Source: an uncultured Tenacibaculum sp. (GTDB lineage Bacteria; Bacteroidota; Bacteroidia; Flavobacteriales; Flavobacteriaceae). Taken from it: a stretch of 64,000 nt of DNA. Under the pieces are notes generated by a model. It did no database searches, had not been told where the DNA came from, and saw only the letters and a program-made list of their open reading frames with translations. The stretch lies in the NCBI GenBank assembly GCA_947501615.1, contig CANMWK010000006.1, forward strand, positions 1 through 64,000. The letters are read 5' to 3'. Below, piece after piece: positions 44,593 through 52,967 of the stretch. Both the position numbers and the translations under genes were made by a program. How positions within the stretch are numbered: the stretch's first letter is position 1; every line of letters starts with the position of its first letter.

Positions 44593-45297
44593 TTAACTAG
44601 CAGTTGCATCTTCTAACTCCCATTCAACAGAGACTTGCTTGTTTTTAACTGTACCTGTTAATTCTATTACTTCTGTCTCTTCATTGTCTTCCGTAGCAGA
44701 CTTTGAAACTTTAATAGTAGCGGTTTCTCCATCTGGTATGTTTTGAACATCTGCTGTTATGGTAACTACTTTTAAAACTTTACTATCTCTGATTATAGTC
44801 TCTTCTTTTTTCCACTGATAGTTGTATACTCGTGGCTCTCCCTCATTGTCTTGCGCAGCTTGTTTAATTAAAGCTTGATTTACAATTGCCTCATTAAGTT
44901 TACTACCATGTCCCGCTAAATAAGCTAAAACTTTATTTTTTGTGTCGATGTTAGGAAAATCTATTTTATCAATGGGCATGGTAACTATCTTTGTAGGCTT
45001 ATTACCTGTAATAAGCGCATTAGCTTGACCAGATGTTAGAAAACCACCATGTGAAGTCATACAACCTACATAGGCAACAGGTTTGCCACCGACCAACACA
45101 TTAGCATCTCCTTGGATTATCGTGGCAATCATCCCTGTACCTGTACAAAGTACTTTATCGCCCATCCGAGCTACTGGACTATCGTTTAATAATACAGTTG
45201 TACAACCTGAGATTACTGTCCCTCCAACATGTGGAACGGTTCCAGATACCATAGGACAACTATGTGTATCGCCTACTGTAACAATCATTTTTGCCAT
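44593..45297 (-). CDS. PAAR-domain spike-tip protein
   Basis: 234 residues. Residues 1-100 form a PAAR domain: VGDTHSCPMVSGTVPHVGGT, VARMGDKVLC, ATIIQGDANVLVGGKPVAYVGCMTSHGGF. Conserved His and Cys residues for a metal site are present. The C-terminal half (about 110-234) is beta-rich and acidic and may dock the effector. It leads the operon with the VasX-like protein and two membrane proteins, a cargo adaptor for contractile injection machinery. Confidence 0.85.
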   Translation of the reverse strand: MAKMIVTVGDTHSCPMVSGTVPHVGGTVISGCTTVLLNDSPVARMGDKVLCTGTGMIATIIQGDANVLVGGKPVAYVGCMTSHGGFLTSGQANALITGNKPTKIVTMPIDKIDFPNIDTKNKVLAYLAGHGSKLNEAIVNQALIKQAAQDNEGEPRVYNYQWKKEETIIRDSKVLKVVTITADVQNIPDGETATIKVSKSATEDNEETEVIELTGTVKNKQVSVEWELEDATAS

Positions 45298-45384
45298 TAC
45301 TTTTCTTTTTCAGATTATAAATATAAATAAAACAGAGATTTAAAGTGTAATTCATAACTTTTTAATTAAAATTAGTTTTGTTAG

Positions 45385-47373
45385 CTATTCTAAGCTTGGA
45401 TCATTCTCGATGCGTTCCAATTCTAACAAAATAATATTTTCTACATCTGCTTTTACCTGTCGGTAGTTTGAATTAATTTGTTCCTCCATGGTATCATTTC
45501 CATCACTATCTAAAAACGAAATAATTTCGGGAATAGGTTTATATTGTTTTGTTTCTTGGGTAACCTTATCCACATCTACAACAATTTCAGCATGAAAAAT
45601 CTTTTGTTCGATACGTTCATCAAAATTGTCTGAAACTGCACCTACAAACATACCTTGTGTAAGATTGGAAATTTTACTTGGTGGAATCAAGCTATCCATT
45701 TGAGTAGAAATAGAAGTGGATTTATCTTGTCTGTTAATGGTCATCGATTGCCTTTTTTGTAGTACTTTACCAAAACGTTCCGATAAAGTTTTAGCCGTTT
45801 CACCGACGACCTGACCGCTAAAAATATTGCCTACGGTATTTTGAATTACTTTGCTTTCCTTGTCACCATAATCCCTTGTTAACTGTGAATAATCTTGAAA
45901 ACCCAAGCAAACTGCTACCTTGTTGCTACGAGCTGTAGCAATTAAATTATCTAAGCCTCTAAAATAAATGGTCGGTAATTCATCTATAATTACTGAAGAT
46001 TTTAATTGTCCTTTCTTATTAATCAATTTTACAATTCTACTATTATACAAACCTAAAGCAGCAGAGTAAATATTTTGACGATCAGGGTTGTTTCCGACAC
46101 ACAAGATTTTAGGAGCTTCTGGATTATTGATATCCAATGAAAAATCATCTCCTGTCATTACCCAATATAAGGCAGGGCTTATCATTCTAGATAATGGAAT
46201 CTTGGCACTGGCTATTTGTCCTTGTAATTGATCTTGTGCCCCTCCTTCCCATGCATCTATGAACGGAGAAAGATAATTTTCTAACTCTGTGTAACTTCTT
46301 AGAATTGTAAATATGTCTGTATACTTTTTGTTTAGTAGTTCTATGGCATGGGGGAATGTGCAATATTTCCCATTTTCATAGATCTTCAGATACCAAATAA
46401 TCGAAGCCAATAAAATAATAGGACTTTCCACAAAAAAGTCTCCTTGCTTTTGTATCCATGTTTTATTCAAATTGAGCATTATCGTGTAGGCACTCTCATA
46501 AGCATCTGAAATGTCCGTCATAAACATAGGATTGATGGGGTTACAACGGTGGCTTTTACGAGGATTATCAAAGTTTATTACATAGAATTTTGGAGGTATT
46601 TTATACTTATCGGTATGCTTTAGTAAATGATTATAAGCGATAACCGATAGATCATCAAACTTAAAATCATAGATATACATCGAAAATCCTTTTTCTATTT
46701 GTTGCTTGATGTAGTTATTTACTACAGCAAACGATTTACCAGAACCAGGAGTACCCAAAACAATAGTTGCTCTAAATGGGTTTACAATATTAATCCATCC
46801 CTCATTCCATTTCTTTTTGTAATAAAATCGAGTAGGTAAATTGATGGAATATTCGTTTTCTAACAACCGCGTTTCTTGCATAAAACTTTCATTTTCAAGA
46901 TTAAAAACATCATCCATTAGATGGTGCTTAAATAATCTACTCATCCAAACACCAGCCATCAATAAGCCAATATATCCTACACTTAACGTGGCAATATAAA
47001 ATATAGCGATTTGTAATTTGGGTAATGAAACTTGTAACAACCAATAATTGAAAAAGAAAAATAGTAGTCCTGTAACTAGTGCAACATTAATCTTTGTCCA
47101 TGTTATTTTTTCTTCTTTAATTCCCTTAGTACCTAAACAAGATAAGCTTAGAAATACTAGTGAAAATAATTTAGTCCATAGCAAGGACGAAAACAATCCT
47201 GTATCACGTTGAAAGTTCCATAAAATTCGATCTACAGTTGAAATAGTAAATCCCCATTGTTTGAATGTTTCATAACAAAACCAATAACAATGTATTACCA
47301 CAAACAGAATACTGATTGCTCTCATAAATTCCATTGTTTTGGCTAATCCTCTAATATCATCTTCGTTTTGCAT
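45385..47373 (-). CDS. mobC: Type IV coupling protein (MobC/TraG-VirD4 family)
   Basis: 662 residues. Several N-terminal hydrophobic helices (about 15-35, 55-75, 85-105, 120-150) lead to a P-loop ATPase with Walker A LGTPGSGKSF near 205 and Walker B KSSVIIDELPTIYF. The signature VAVCLGFQDYSQLTRDYG typical of coupling proteins is present. It delivers the relaxase-DNA complex to the mating pore. The gene overlaps mobB by 17 bases; mobA-mobB-mobC is the standard order in these elements. Confidence 0.92.
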   Translation of the reverse strand: MQNEDDIRGLAKTMEFMRAISILFVVIHCYWFCYETFKQWGFTISTVDRILWNFQRDTGLFSSLLWTKLFSLVFLSLSCLGTKGIKEEKITWTKINVALVTGLLFFFFNYWLLQVSLPKLQIAIFYIATLSVGYIGLLMAGVWMSRLFKHHLMDDVFNLENESFMQETRLLENEYSINLPTRFYYKKKWNEGWINIVNPFRATIVLGTPGSGKSFAVVNNYIKQQIEKGFSMYIYDFKFDDLSVIAYNHLLKHTDKYKIPPKFYVINFDNPRKSHRCNPINPMFMTDISDAYESAYTIMLNLNKTWIQKQGDFFVESPIILLASIIWYLKIYENGKYCTFPHAIELLNKKYTDIFTILRSYTELENYLSPFIDAWEGGAQDQLQGQIASAKIPLSRMISPALYWVMTGDDFSLDINNPEAPKILCVGNNPDRQNIYSAALGLYNSRIVKLINKKGQLKSSVIIDELPTIYFRGLDNLIATARSNKVAVCLGFQDYSQLTRDYGDKESKVIQNTVGNIFSGQVVGETAKTLSERFGKVLQKRQSMTINRQDKSTSISTQMDSLIPPSKISNLTQGMFVGAVSDNFDERIEQKIFHAEIVVDVDKVTQETKQYKPIPEIISFLDSDGNDTMEEQINSNYRQVKADVENIILLELERIENDPSLE

Positions 47374-48610
47374 CTTTTCTATTTTTACGTTTTTTCTTTA
47401 CTTTTTTCGTATCGTTTTCTTCTGGAATATCCGTTGGTAATAAACCACCTAAAGATTCCATAATACCAGCATTAAAAAGAGGTATTGCCTCTGCTGTAGG
47501 TTCATTTTCTATATACTCTCTATGTTGTGTTATAGGGGTTGCTGCATTGTCTATTAAAGTGGTCTCTTTTTCTTCATTCCAAAGGCGATGAAATACATTA
47601 GCCGAAAGATCTTTTCCTAATCGAGAACCATTTAATACTGTTTTAGAAGTATGATCTATAAAACTGATCCCATAAATTCTGCCTTGATCGTTTTCCCTAA
47701 TGAACATTGATATTTTATGATCCTGCAAATACTTTCTAAAACGATCTTTAGAAGGATGCTTCAGCATAGCATCACGCACCAGTTTTCGTACTCTCTTCTG
47801 AGGTTTATGTGCATCGATATAAGTTTTCGATTTTTTAAACTTTTGTTCCAAATCCGCTAAACCAACAGGCATTGAAAAACGAGAAGATTTAAAAGGGTTA
47901 CTTGCTTTTTCTCCTTTATCATTAGTAGCAAAATAGACCAATCCTCGTTTTTCTTTTCCGTGAATAATTCCTCGAACTTCTTGTGCTGTTACATTAAAAA
48001 ATGATAGTAAAGCCTTGTATTCACCTAAAGTTTGAAACTTGTAGTTTTCGCTTGCAAATGTGAGTGCCGAAGCAATTTGTTGCTTTACATTATCTTGTTT
48101 AACATCAACTTTTTGTAATGGGATATCTTTTTTGTCAGCTGTACCAATTGCAGAAGTGAGTTTAAATTGTTTCTCTAGTTTTCGGCATAGTTGCATTGAA
48201 CGTACTTTCTCGAAACTATCTGAAATACGTTTGCCATATTCATCTACACAAACTGAAACAATATGAATATGAGCACGTCCCGTATCGGTATGTTTAAATA
48301 CTACATAAGGTTGGTCACCGTACCCCATTTCCTGCATATAATGATCTGCCAATTCACTAAAAAGTTCATCTGAAACCGCATCTTTAGGATTGGGATTTAA
48401 TGAAATATGAAGAATTGGTTTTTCAGTACGATTATTAGCTATGAGATAAGGCTCAAAAGAACGCTCCAATAAGGGAATAGAAAATTCTCCCATTAAAGGA
48501 TATATCATTTTGTGGCAATGCAAAATATTTCCTTGATCTTCTTTTACCTTTTCGTAGTTGTATATTAGGATTCCTTTTAAGTGATTCCCTCTTCCTATTT
48601 TTGCAACCAT
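47357..48610 (-). CDS. mobB: Relaxase (MobB)
   Basis: 417 residues. N-terminal relaxase domain with HISLNPNPKD and the metal-binding motif AHIHIVSVCVD (residues near 115), plus MVAKIGRGNHLKGILIYNYEKV, the usual start of Bacteroidota MobB/Mobilization relaxases. It nicks one strand at the origin of transfer and leads it into the recipient. It overlaps mobA by 16 bases. A Lys/Arg-rich tail (KKVKKKRKNRKDAKRR) contacts DNA. Confidence 0.9.
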   Translation of the reverse strand: MVAKIGRGNHLKGILIYNYEKVKEDQGNILHCHKMIYPLMGEFSIPLLERSFEPYLIANNRTEKPILHISLNPNPKDAVSDELFSELADHYMQEMGYGDQPYVVFKHTDTGRAHIHIVSVCVDEYGKRISDSFEKVRSMQLCRKLEKQFKLTSAIGTADKKDIPLQKVDVKQDNVKQQIASALTFASENYKFQTLGEYKALLSFFNVTAQEVRGIIHGKEKRGLVYFATNDKGEKASNPFKSSRFSMPVGLADLEQKFKKSKTYIDAHKPQKRVRKLVRDAMLKHPSKDRFRKYLQDHKISMFIRENDQGRIYGISFIDHTSKTVLNGSRLGKDLSANVFHRLWNEEKETTLIDNAATPITQHREYIENEPTAEAIPLFNAGIMESLGGLLPTDIPEENDTKKVKKKRKNRKDAKRR

Positions 48611-49014
48611 CTTTCATCAAATTTTTGGATTAAACGAATGATCTGTTCAAGAATAGCAATCATCGCTACGGTGTGCTTTTCCAATTTTATTAGTAAAAAT
48701 TTTGCTTTCTTTTCAGAAAAATTGGTGTGTAAGACTTTCACAACTTGATTGTAATTCACTCCAATGGCTCTAAATTGAGCATGTAAAGCCGTTAGTTTCA
48801 CATAAAAATCATGAGCAGATTTATCAATGGTTACTACTTTGATTTGTTTTTCAAATAAAATGGCACGTATAAATTCGGCTTTGGTTAAAACACCAGAGAT
48901 ATCAAATCGTTTTAAAAACACTGCATTTTCTTCAGCATTTAAGCGAAATACATAGCGATACACTAAAGGGGCTTCTTTAGGTTTTCGTCCTTTTTTAATT
49001 TGTTTTTCCTTCAT
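48595..49014 (-). CDS. mobA: Relaxosome accessory protein MobA
   Basis: 139 residues. Ribbon-helix-helix-like N terminus (KKGRKPKEAPLVYRYVFRL, LTKAEFIRAILF) then a helical C-terminal part. Such proteins bind the transfer origin and assist relaxase. It is the first gene of the leftward mob operon, starting next to the 630-base origin-like region. The mob proteins would act at the inverted repeats 60-135 bases upstream. Confidence 0.85.
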   Translation of the reverse strand: MKEKQIKKGRKPKEAPLVYRYVFRLNAEENAVFLKRFDISGVLTKAEFIRAILFEKQIKVVTIDKSAHDFYVKLTALHAQFRAIGVNYNQVVKVLHTNFSEKKAKFLLIKLEKHTVAMIAILEQIIRLIQKFDERWLQK

Positions 49015-49070
49015 CTTTAATTCGTTTTAAGTAAAAAATCCAATACATCTATTTTCAAAATCCTCGACTT

Positions 49071-49149
49071 CGGAGGGATTTTAACTCCGTAGGACAAGTT
49101 TGTAATGAGAGGCACAAAAGCATTTTTGAGGCACTCATTACACAACTTG
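49071..49149. other. Candidate origin of transfer (oriT)
   Basis: CGGAG (49071-49075)/CTCCG (49085-49089) form a small hairpin. Then CAAGTTTGTAATGAG (49095-49109) and CTCATTACACAACTTG (49134-49149) form a long inverted repeat with a single-base gap. The position beside mobA, facing the mob operon, is the usual one for an origin of transfer in Bacteroidota elements. The nick site is not identified. Confidence 0.5.
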
Positions 49150-49360
49150 CTCTGTTCCGCTGAACAGTTTTTCAATAGAATTTTATGTGGTGATATGATA
49201 TCACCAATCCCAAAACTGATCTCTACAAATTAAAAGCGCGAAAACGGTTATAACACCATGGTTACCAATGACAAAAAGAGCCATTTAAAGCCACTTACAA
49301 CCACAAAATGGAATCCCTGAAAAAACGAAATGAAAGCGTTGTTTTTTTGATGTAACGACG

Positions 49361-49602
49361 TAGAGCTGTATAGCCAGCTAAACAGAAATACAGTTGGTCA
49401 TTTAGTTAGACGTGAGCATAAAAACATCACTAGCCAATTAACTAATTATTTGAATAATAAGTCAATCATGCAACTAGAGATAGCTACTACTAGCTGTACA
49501 AAAATTTAGCTAACTGAGCGCATGAGTAATTAGCTAAAAAGAGTACTGGTCATTCAACTAGCTAATTGTATAACGAGCTATATGTATCACTAGCTAGCTA
49601 GA
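49361..49602. repeat. Cluster of AGCT-containing repeats upstream of traA
   Basis: About ten copies of AGCT, mostly as TAGCTA or ACTAGCT, occur in about 240 bases (for example GATAGCTACT, ACTAGCTGTA, TTTAGCTAAC, ATTAGCTAAA, CTAGCTAGCTAGATA). Spacing is irregular. In such an AT-rich sequence roughly one copy is expected by chance. The ParA-like traA gene follows 46 bases later, which suggests a partition-like binding region or a promoter-control array. Confidence 0.5.
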
Positions 49603-49647
49603 TAATCATACAACTATATAAACTTATAAACCGTAAAATTTTAACCA

Positions 49648-50403
49648 ATGAAAAAAGAACCATTAAAAATCAGTTTTTCATCTCAAAAAGGAGGTGTAGG
49701 GAAAAGTGCAATTACTGTACTAACTGCTGCAATGCTACATTACAAAATGGGATATCAAGTTGTAATTTTCGATTGTGATTTCCCACAACTTAGTATTGCC
49801 AAACAACGAGAACGTGAGTTAAAAGCGATTATGGAGAATGATCATTTTAAGCGAATGGCACATACACAATTTTCAAGTTTAAACAAAAAGGCATATCCCA
49901 TCATCTCCTGTAATGCAGATACTGCTTTACAAGAAGCAAAACAGTTTTTAGATAATAGCCCTATAAACTATGATTTTGCCTTTTTCGACTTCACAGGAAC
50001 AGTAAATTCTACAGGAATTTTACAAACCCTAATTGGAATGGATGCCATTTTTTCTCCGATGACTGCGGATCGATTAGTCATGGAAAGTACCCTTTCGTTT
50101 TCGCAAGTAATGGCACAAATATTTGCGAGTAAACCTGATAAGAAAGGCTTACATCTATTTTGGAATATGGTGGATGGTCGAGAAAAATCTACCCTCTATG
50201 ATACTTATGAAAAGGTTATTAATGAGCTTGGGCTACACAAAATGCAACATTACTTTTCAGATAGCAAACGCTTTCGAAAAGAGCTTCCTGAAATTGGCAA
50301 TGGATTGGTATTTCGTTCCACACTCTTTCCTCCTCACAACCGTTTAATTAAATCTTCTCGTTTAGACGCTTTTATCAATGAATTTTTACATCTATTAAAC
50401 TAA
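49648..50403 (+). CDS. traA: ParA-family ATPase (TraA)
   Basis: 251 residues. A deviant Walker A SSQKGGVGKSAI (residues 11-22), Asp motif VVIFDCDFPQLS and a phosphate-contact FFDFTGTVNSTG mark the ParA/MinD family. It is the first gene of the plus-strand tra operon. In CTnDOT-type elements traA begins the tra cluster. The role may be partition-like positioning of the element or relaxosome recruitment. The upstream AGCT cluster may be its binding site; no ParB-like protein is obvious. Confidence 0.85.
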   Translation: MKKEPLKISFSSQKGGVGKSAITVLTAAMLHYKMGYQVVIFDCDFPQLSIAKQRERELKAIMENDHFKRMAHTQFSSLNKKAYPIISCNADTALQEAKQFLDNSPINYDFAFFDFTGTVNSTGILQTLIGMDAIFSPMTADRLVMESTLSFSQVMAQIFASKPDKKGLHLFWNMVDGREKSTLYDTYEKVINELGLHKMQHYFSDSKRFRKELPEIGNGLVFRSTLFPPHNRLIKSSRLDAFINEFLHLLN

Positions 50404-50408
50404 TAGCT

Positions 50409-50663
50409 ATGGGAAATACAGATTGGGAACAAGCTAGGGAATATGTATTAGAGTACTACCCTAAAGCGGTTTGCTTTAAATACAGAAAAAATGTCTTTGT
50501 CATTTTTTCAGATCGAAATCTCACAAATGCAAATCGGTTATCGAAAAATATAAATGAACAGAAAACTGCCATTAATAAAGGAATGGCTTGGATAGAAGCT
50601 AAACAAGTTTTAGAAAAAGCGAATAAGTTTTCTTATGCCTCACCTAAAAATGACTTAAAATGA
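50409..50663 (+). CDS. Small hypothetical tra-operon protein
   Basis: 84 residues, soluble, with no recognised motif. It contains the segments VLEYYPKAVCFKYRKNVFVIFSD and TAINKGMAWIEAKQVLEKANK. It lies between traA and the DUF3408 protein, overlapping the latter by 4 bases (ATGA). Its position fits a small TraB-type protein, but I do not recognise the family and leave it unnamed. Confidence 0.7.
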   Translation: MGNTDWEQAREYVLEYYPKAVCFKYRKNVFVIFSDRNLTNANRLSKNINEQKTAINKGMAWIEAKQVLEKANKFSYASPKNDLK

Positions 50664-51070
50664 AAAAAGATAAAACACCGATAGACGAAAAGGAATTAAT
50701 GGAAATGATGGCACATTCATTTTCAGAAGATAGAAAAGTTCCTAAAGCGGAAGAAACAAAAGAAGAACCTCAAAAACCTAAACCCAAGTCCAAGACGAAA
50801 CAAACAGTTAAGACGACTGTAACTTCTAAGAAAGAGATAACATCCTATCAGGAAGTGTTTTTACAAAAAAGCCATTTAATTGCCCGTAATGGAAAAGCAA
50901 TATACATCCGTCCTGAATTTCACGAACGCTTGTTTAGAATTACCCGAGTAATTGGAGAAAACAATATGTCTATATCTAATTATTTAGACAATATTTTACA
51001 ACATCACTTCTCCGAATTTGAAACTGAAATTAAGAAACTATTTAAAGACAATTTTAAACCCATTATATAA
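50660..51070 (+). CDS. DUF3408 family conjugation protein (TraC/TraB-like)
   Basis: 136 residues. A Lys/Thr-rich disordered N terminus (about 25-55) precedes the DUF3408 domain (YQEVFLQKSHLIARNGKAIY, FHERLFRITRVIGENNMSIS, YLDNILQHHFSEF), a ribbon-helix-helix-like fold common in Bacteroidota conjugative elements. It may bind DNA with the ParA homologue upstream. It is 3 bases before traD and overlaps the previous gene. Confidence 0.8.
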   Translation: MKKDKTPIDEKELMEMMAHSFSEDRKVPKAEETKEEPQKPKPKSKTKQTVKTTVTSKKEITSYQEVFLQKSHLIARNGKAIYIRPEFHERLFRITRVIGENNMSISNYLDNILQHHFSEFETEIKKLFKDNFKPII

Positions 51071-51073
51071 ATT

Positions 51074-51664
51074 ATGGAACAGTATATCCAAGTTGTAATC
51101 TTATTGCTATTAATTGTTCTATTAGTGGATCGATTTTATAATAAATCGACACCTCCAAAACCTCCCCGTGAAAAGTCCAAACCTAAGCACACCAATAGTG
51201 TAATGGGAGAAAGTAAAGAAGCGAAAAAACAACTAGAAACTAAAAAAGTATTGGCAGATAGTGATGATAAAATAAAAACATCAAAAGTAATTCCTTCAGA
51301 AGCTTTAGATGCGGTTTTTAATTCTACAACCCCTGAGAATATAGATTTAGATGAATTGAAATTAGCGGAGGAAGAAGAATTTAAAACGGATTCACCCAGT
51401 GAAGTAGATCCAGATTTTAACACAGGGATGAGCTTTGAAGAATTACAAAAAATAGCCAAGTTATTAAATCAAAAGGAACTTACTAATGATACCTTGCCTA
51501 TAGCTATGAAAATTGAAAATACCGAATTATTAGAAATACTAAACGAGCAAATCCCAAAAGCACAACAACATGTTTCTGATTTGTTAAATACGCATTTAGC
51601 TACTCATAACAGTTCCAAAACGAATGATGACTGGCGTGATTTTGATATTGGGGATTTTGTATAA
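51074..51664 (+). CDS. traD: TraD-like conjugal transfer protein
   Basis: 196 residues. An N-terminal membrane helix (YIQVVILLLLIVLLVDRF) is followed by a long Lys/Glu-rich linker. The C-terminal acidic segment has DPDFNTGMSFEELQKIAKLL, typical of the small TraD of CTnDOT-type elements (not the coupling protein TraD of F). Role not established. After it the tra operon is interrupted by a leftward cargo group. Confidence 0.75.
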   Translation: MEQYIQVVILLLLIVLLVDRFYNKSTPPKPPREKSKPKHTNSVMGESKEAKKQLETKKVLADSDDKIKTSKVIPSEALDAVFNSTTPENIDLDELKLAEEEEFKTDSPSEVDPDFNTGMSFEELQKIAKLLNQKELTNDTLPIAMKIENTELLEILNEQIPKAQQHVSDLLNTHLATHNSSKTNDDWRDFDIGDFV

Positions 51665-51668
51665 GGTT

Positions 51669-52157
51669 TTATAGAAGTTCGCTTTTATGTTCCTCTGCAT
51701 ATTTTCGATATAAATCTCGCATCGCACTATCAGGGTAATTTGAAAATTCGCTATCGAGTTTTTCCATTAACCTTTCAGAGTATTCGTCTGAATTTTCGAA
51801 AAACCATCTATTATTTTTAGGAAGTAATTCAATCGCCTGTTTTATAATTTTAGCAGATTTAATTGCTCCAATTTCATTTAATGATTTTATTATTTGTTGC
51901 TTCTGTTCAGGAAACCACTCTTGTAAAAAGCTTAATATACTATCTGCTTGACCTGCATTTTCTAAATGCATACAAAGAAATAAATTCAACTGTTTTGGAT
52001 TTAGTAAATTAGGGGTTTTATCATGTCTTTTTACGAGTATTTCATATAATGCAATGGAAAAATCAGAATTATATTTTAATGAAAATAACCCCTCTATATC
52101 TTCATCATTCACAATTTTATCACGTTTTTGCATTTCATATTTTATTTGATCTGTCAT
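51669..52157 (-). CDS. DMP19/DUF4375-like protein
   Basis: 162 residues, all-helical and acidic. The end, NYPDSAMRDLYRKYAEEHKSELL, and NAGQADSILSFLQEWFPEQ fit the DMP19/DUF4375 family. One member (Neisseria DMP19) mimics DNA and binds a repressor. It is convergent with traD (4 bases apart) and appears to be cargo. DNA mimicry is not assured by sequence. The start is ATG 52157. Confidence 0.65.
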   Translation of the reverse strand: MTDQIKYEMQKRDKIVNDEDIEGLFSLKYNSDFSIALYEILVKRHDKTPNLLNPKQLNLFLCMHLENAGQADSILSFLQEWFPEQKQQIIKSLNEIGAIKSAKIIKQAIELLPKNNRWFFENSDEYSERLMEKLDSEFSNYPDSAMRDLYRKYAEEHKSELL

Positions 52158-52201
52158 ACATAAGAATTCATCAAATGGTGTTTTTTGATAATTAGTTTTA
52201 A

Positions 52202-52909
52202 CTATTTGCTTTTAATTAGAAGAGGATAAACTTCTCCTGAATCGTGTTCGTCAATTAAAAACATAAAATTATTAGCATAGTTTAGAGATTCAAATTCTTT
52301 GTTTTCATCTAACTCTACTAAAACATCATGTATTGCTATCAGTCCTTCAAGTTTATGCAATTCAATTAATTCATCATATCCAGCAACGAGTTCTATGCTA
52401 TTAGAATCATTTAAAACTATAATATCTCCATCATTATAATTATCAAGGTTTAATCCTTCATCAGTATATTTTTTTGGCAATTTATCTTCATCTAAATAAT
52501 AAAGAGTATCAAAAAAATTTAGAGTAATTCCTGGTGAGGCATAAAACTCTTTTGTAAAATCATAATTAACCCCCATATCAAACTTGTCAGTATAAGCTTT
52601 ATGATTTTTCCATTCACCAATACCATAAGCTTCGGCTTTAACGTTTTTTTTAAAGAAATGTCCATATTCAAATAAAACAGCCAATAATTTCTCTTCTTTA
52701 TCTATGCCTTTAGCAGGATTTACCCACCATTCTTTTAGATTTTTCAGAATTTCTTTTTTTAATTTTTTCTTATAACTATGGAAATTAAACTTAAAAAAAC
52801 GATTTAATATTTTATTAATAAAACTATCAAGATTAGGAATAGACTCCAGTTTTTCTAAGCAACTATTTTTTCGGTTAATTAATGTTTCTCTAATTATTTT
52901 ATTACCCAT
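52202..52909 (-). CDS. Hypothetical cargo protein
   Basis: 235 residues. Positively charged N-terminal helices (IPNLDSFINKILNRFFKFNF, KKLKKEILKNLKEWW), acidic C-terminal half with LDNYNDGDIIVLND and LVELDENKEFESL. No domain recognised. It lies between the PLD protein and the DMP19-like protein on the minus strand. Possibly one operon; spacings are 58 and 44 bases. Confidence 0.55.
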   Translation of the reverse strand: MGNKIIRETLINRKNSCLEKLESIPNLDSFINKILNRFFKFNFHSYKKKLKKEILKNLKEWWVNPAKGIDKEEKLLAVLFEYGHFFKKNVKAEAYGIGEWKNHKAYTDKFDMGVNYDFTKEFYASPGITLNFFDTLYYLDEDKLPKKYTDEGLNLDNYNDGDIIVLNDSNSIELVAGYDELIELHKLEGLIAIHDVLVELDENKEFESLNYANNFMFLIDEHDSGEVYPLLIKSK

Positions 52910-52967
52910 AATTATAACTAATACTGAAAGACTCGTGTTTATTTATTAATAATAGTTTAAAACAGTT

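Larger units (their letters stand above)
49015..49647. other. Gene-free region between mobA and traA: origin of transfer and repeats
   Basis: 633 bases separating the divergent mob and tra operons with no coding frame. The mobA-proximal half carries three inverted repeats (likely oriT). The traA-proximal half has roughly ten AGCT motifs. Detailed in separate entries. A hairpin CTGTTC-CGCT-GAACAG followed by five Ts (49152-49172) is also terminator-like. Confidence 0.6.

Noticed and set aside
39397..45297. Complete type VI secretion gene cluster
   Set aside because: Only PAAR, effector and membrane proteins are found; no sheath, Hcp, VgrG, baseplate or membrane-complex genes are present.
49361..49602. 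AGCT repeats as a CRISPR array
   Set aside because: Repeat units are 4-8 bases, irregularly spaced, with no regular spacer length and no cas genes.
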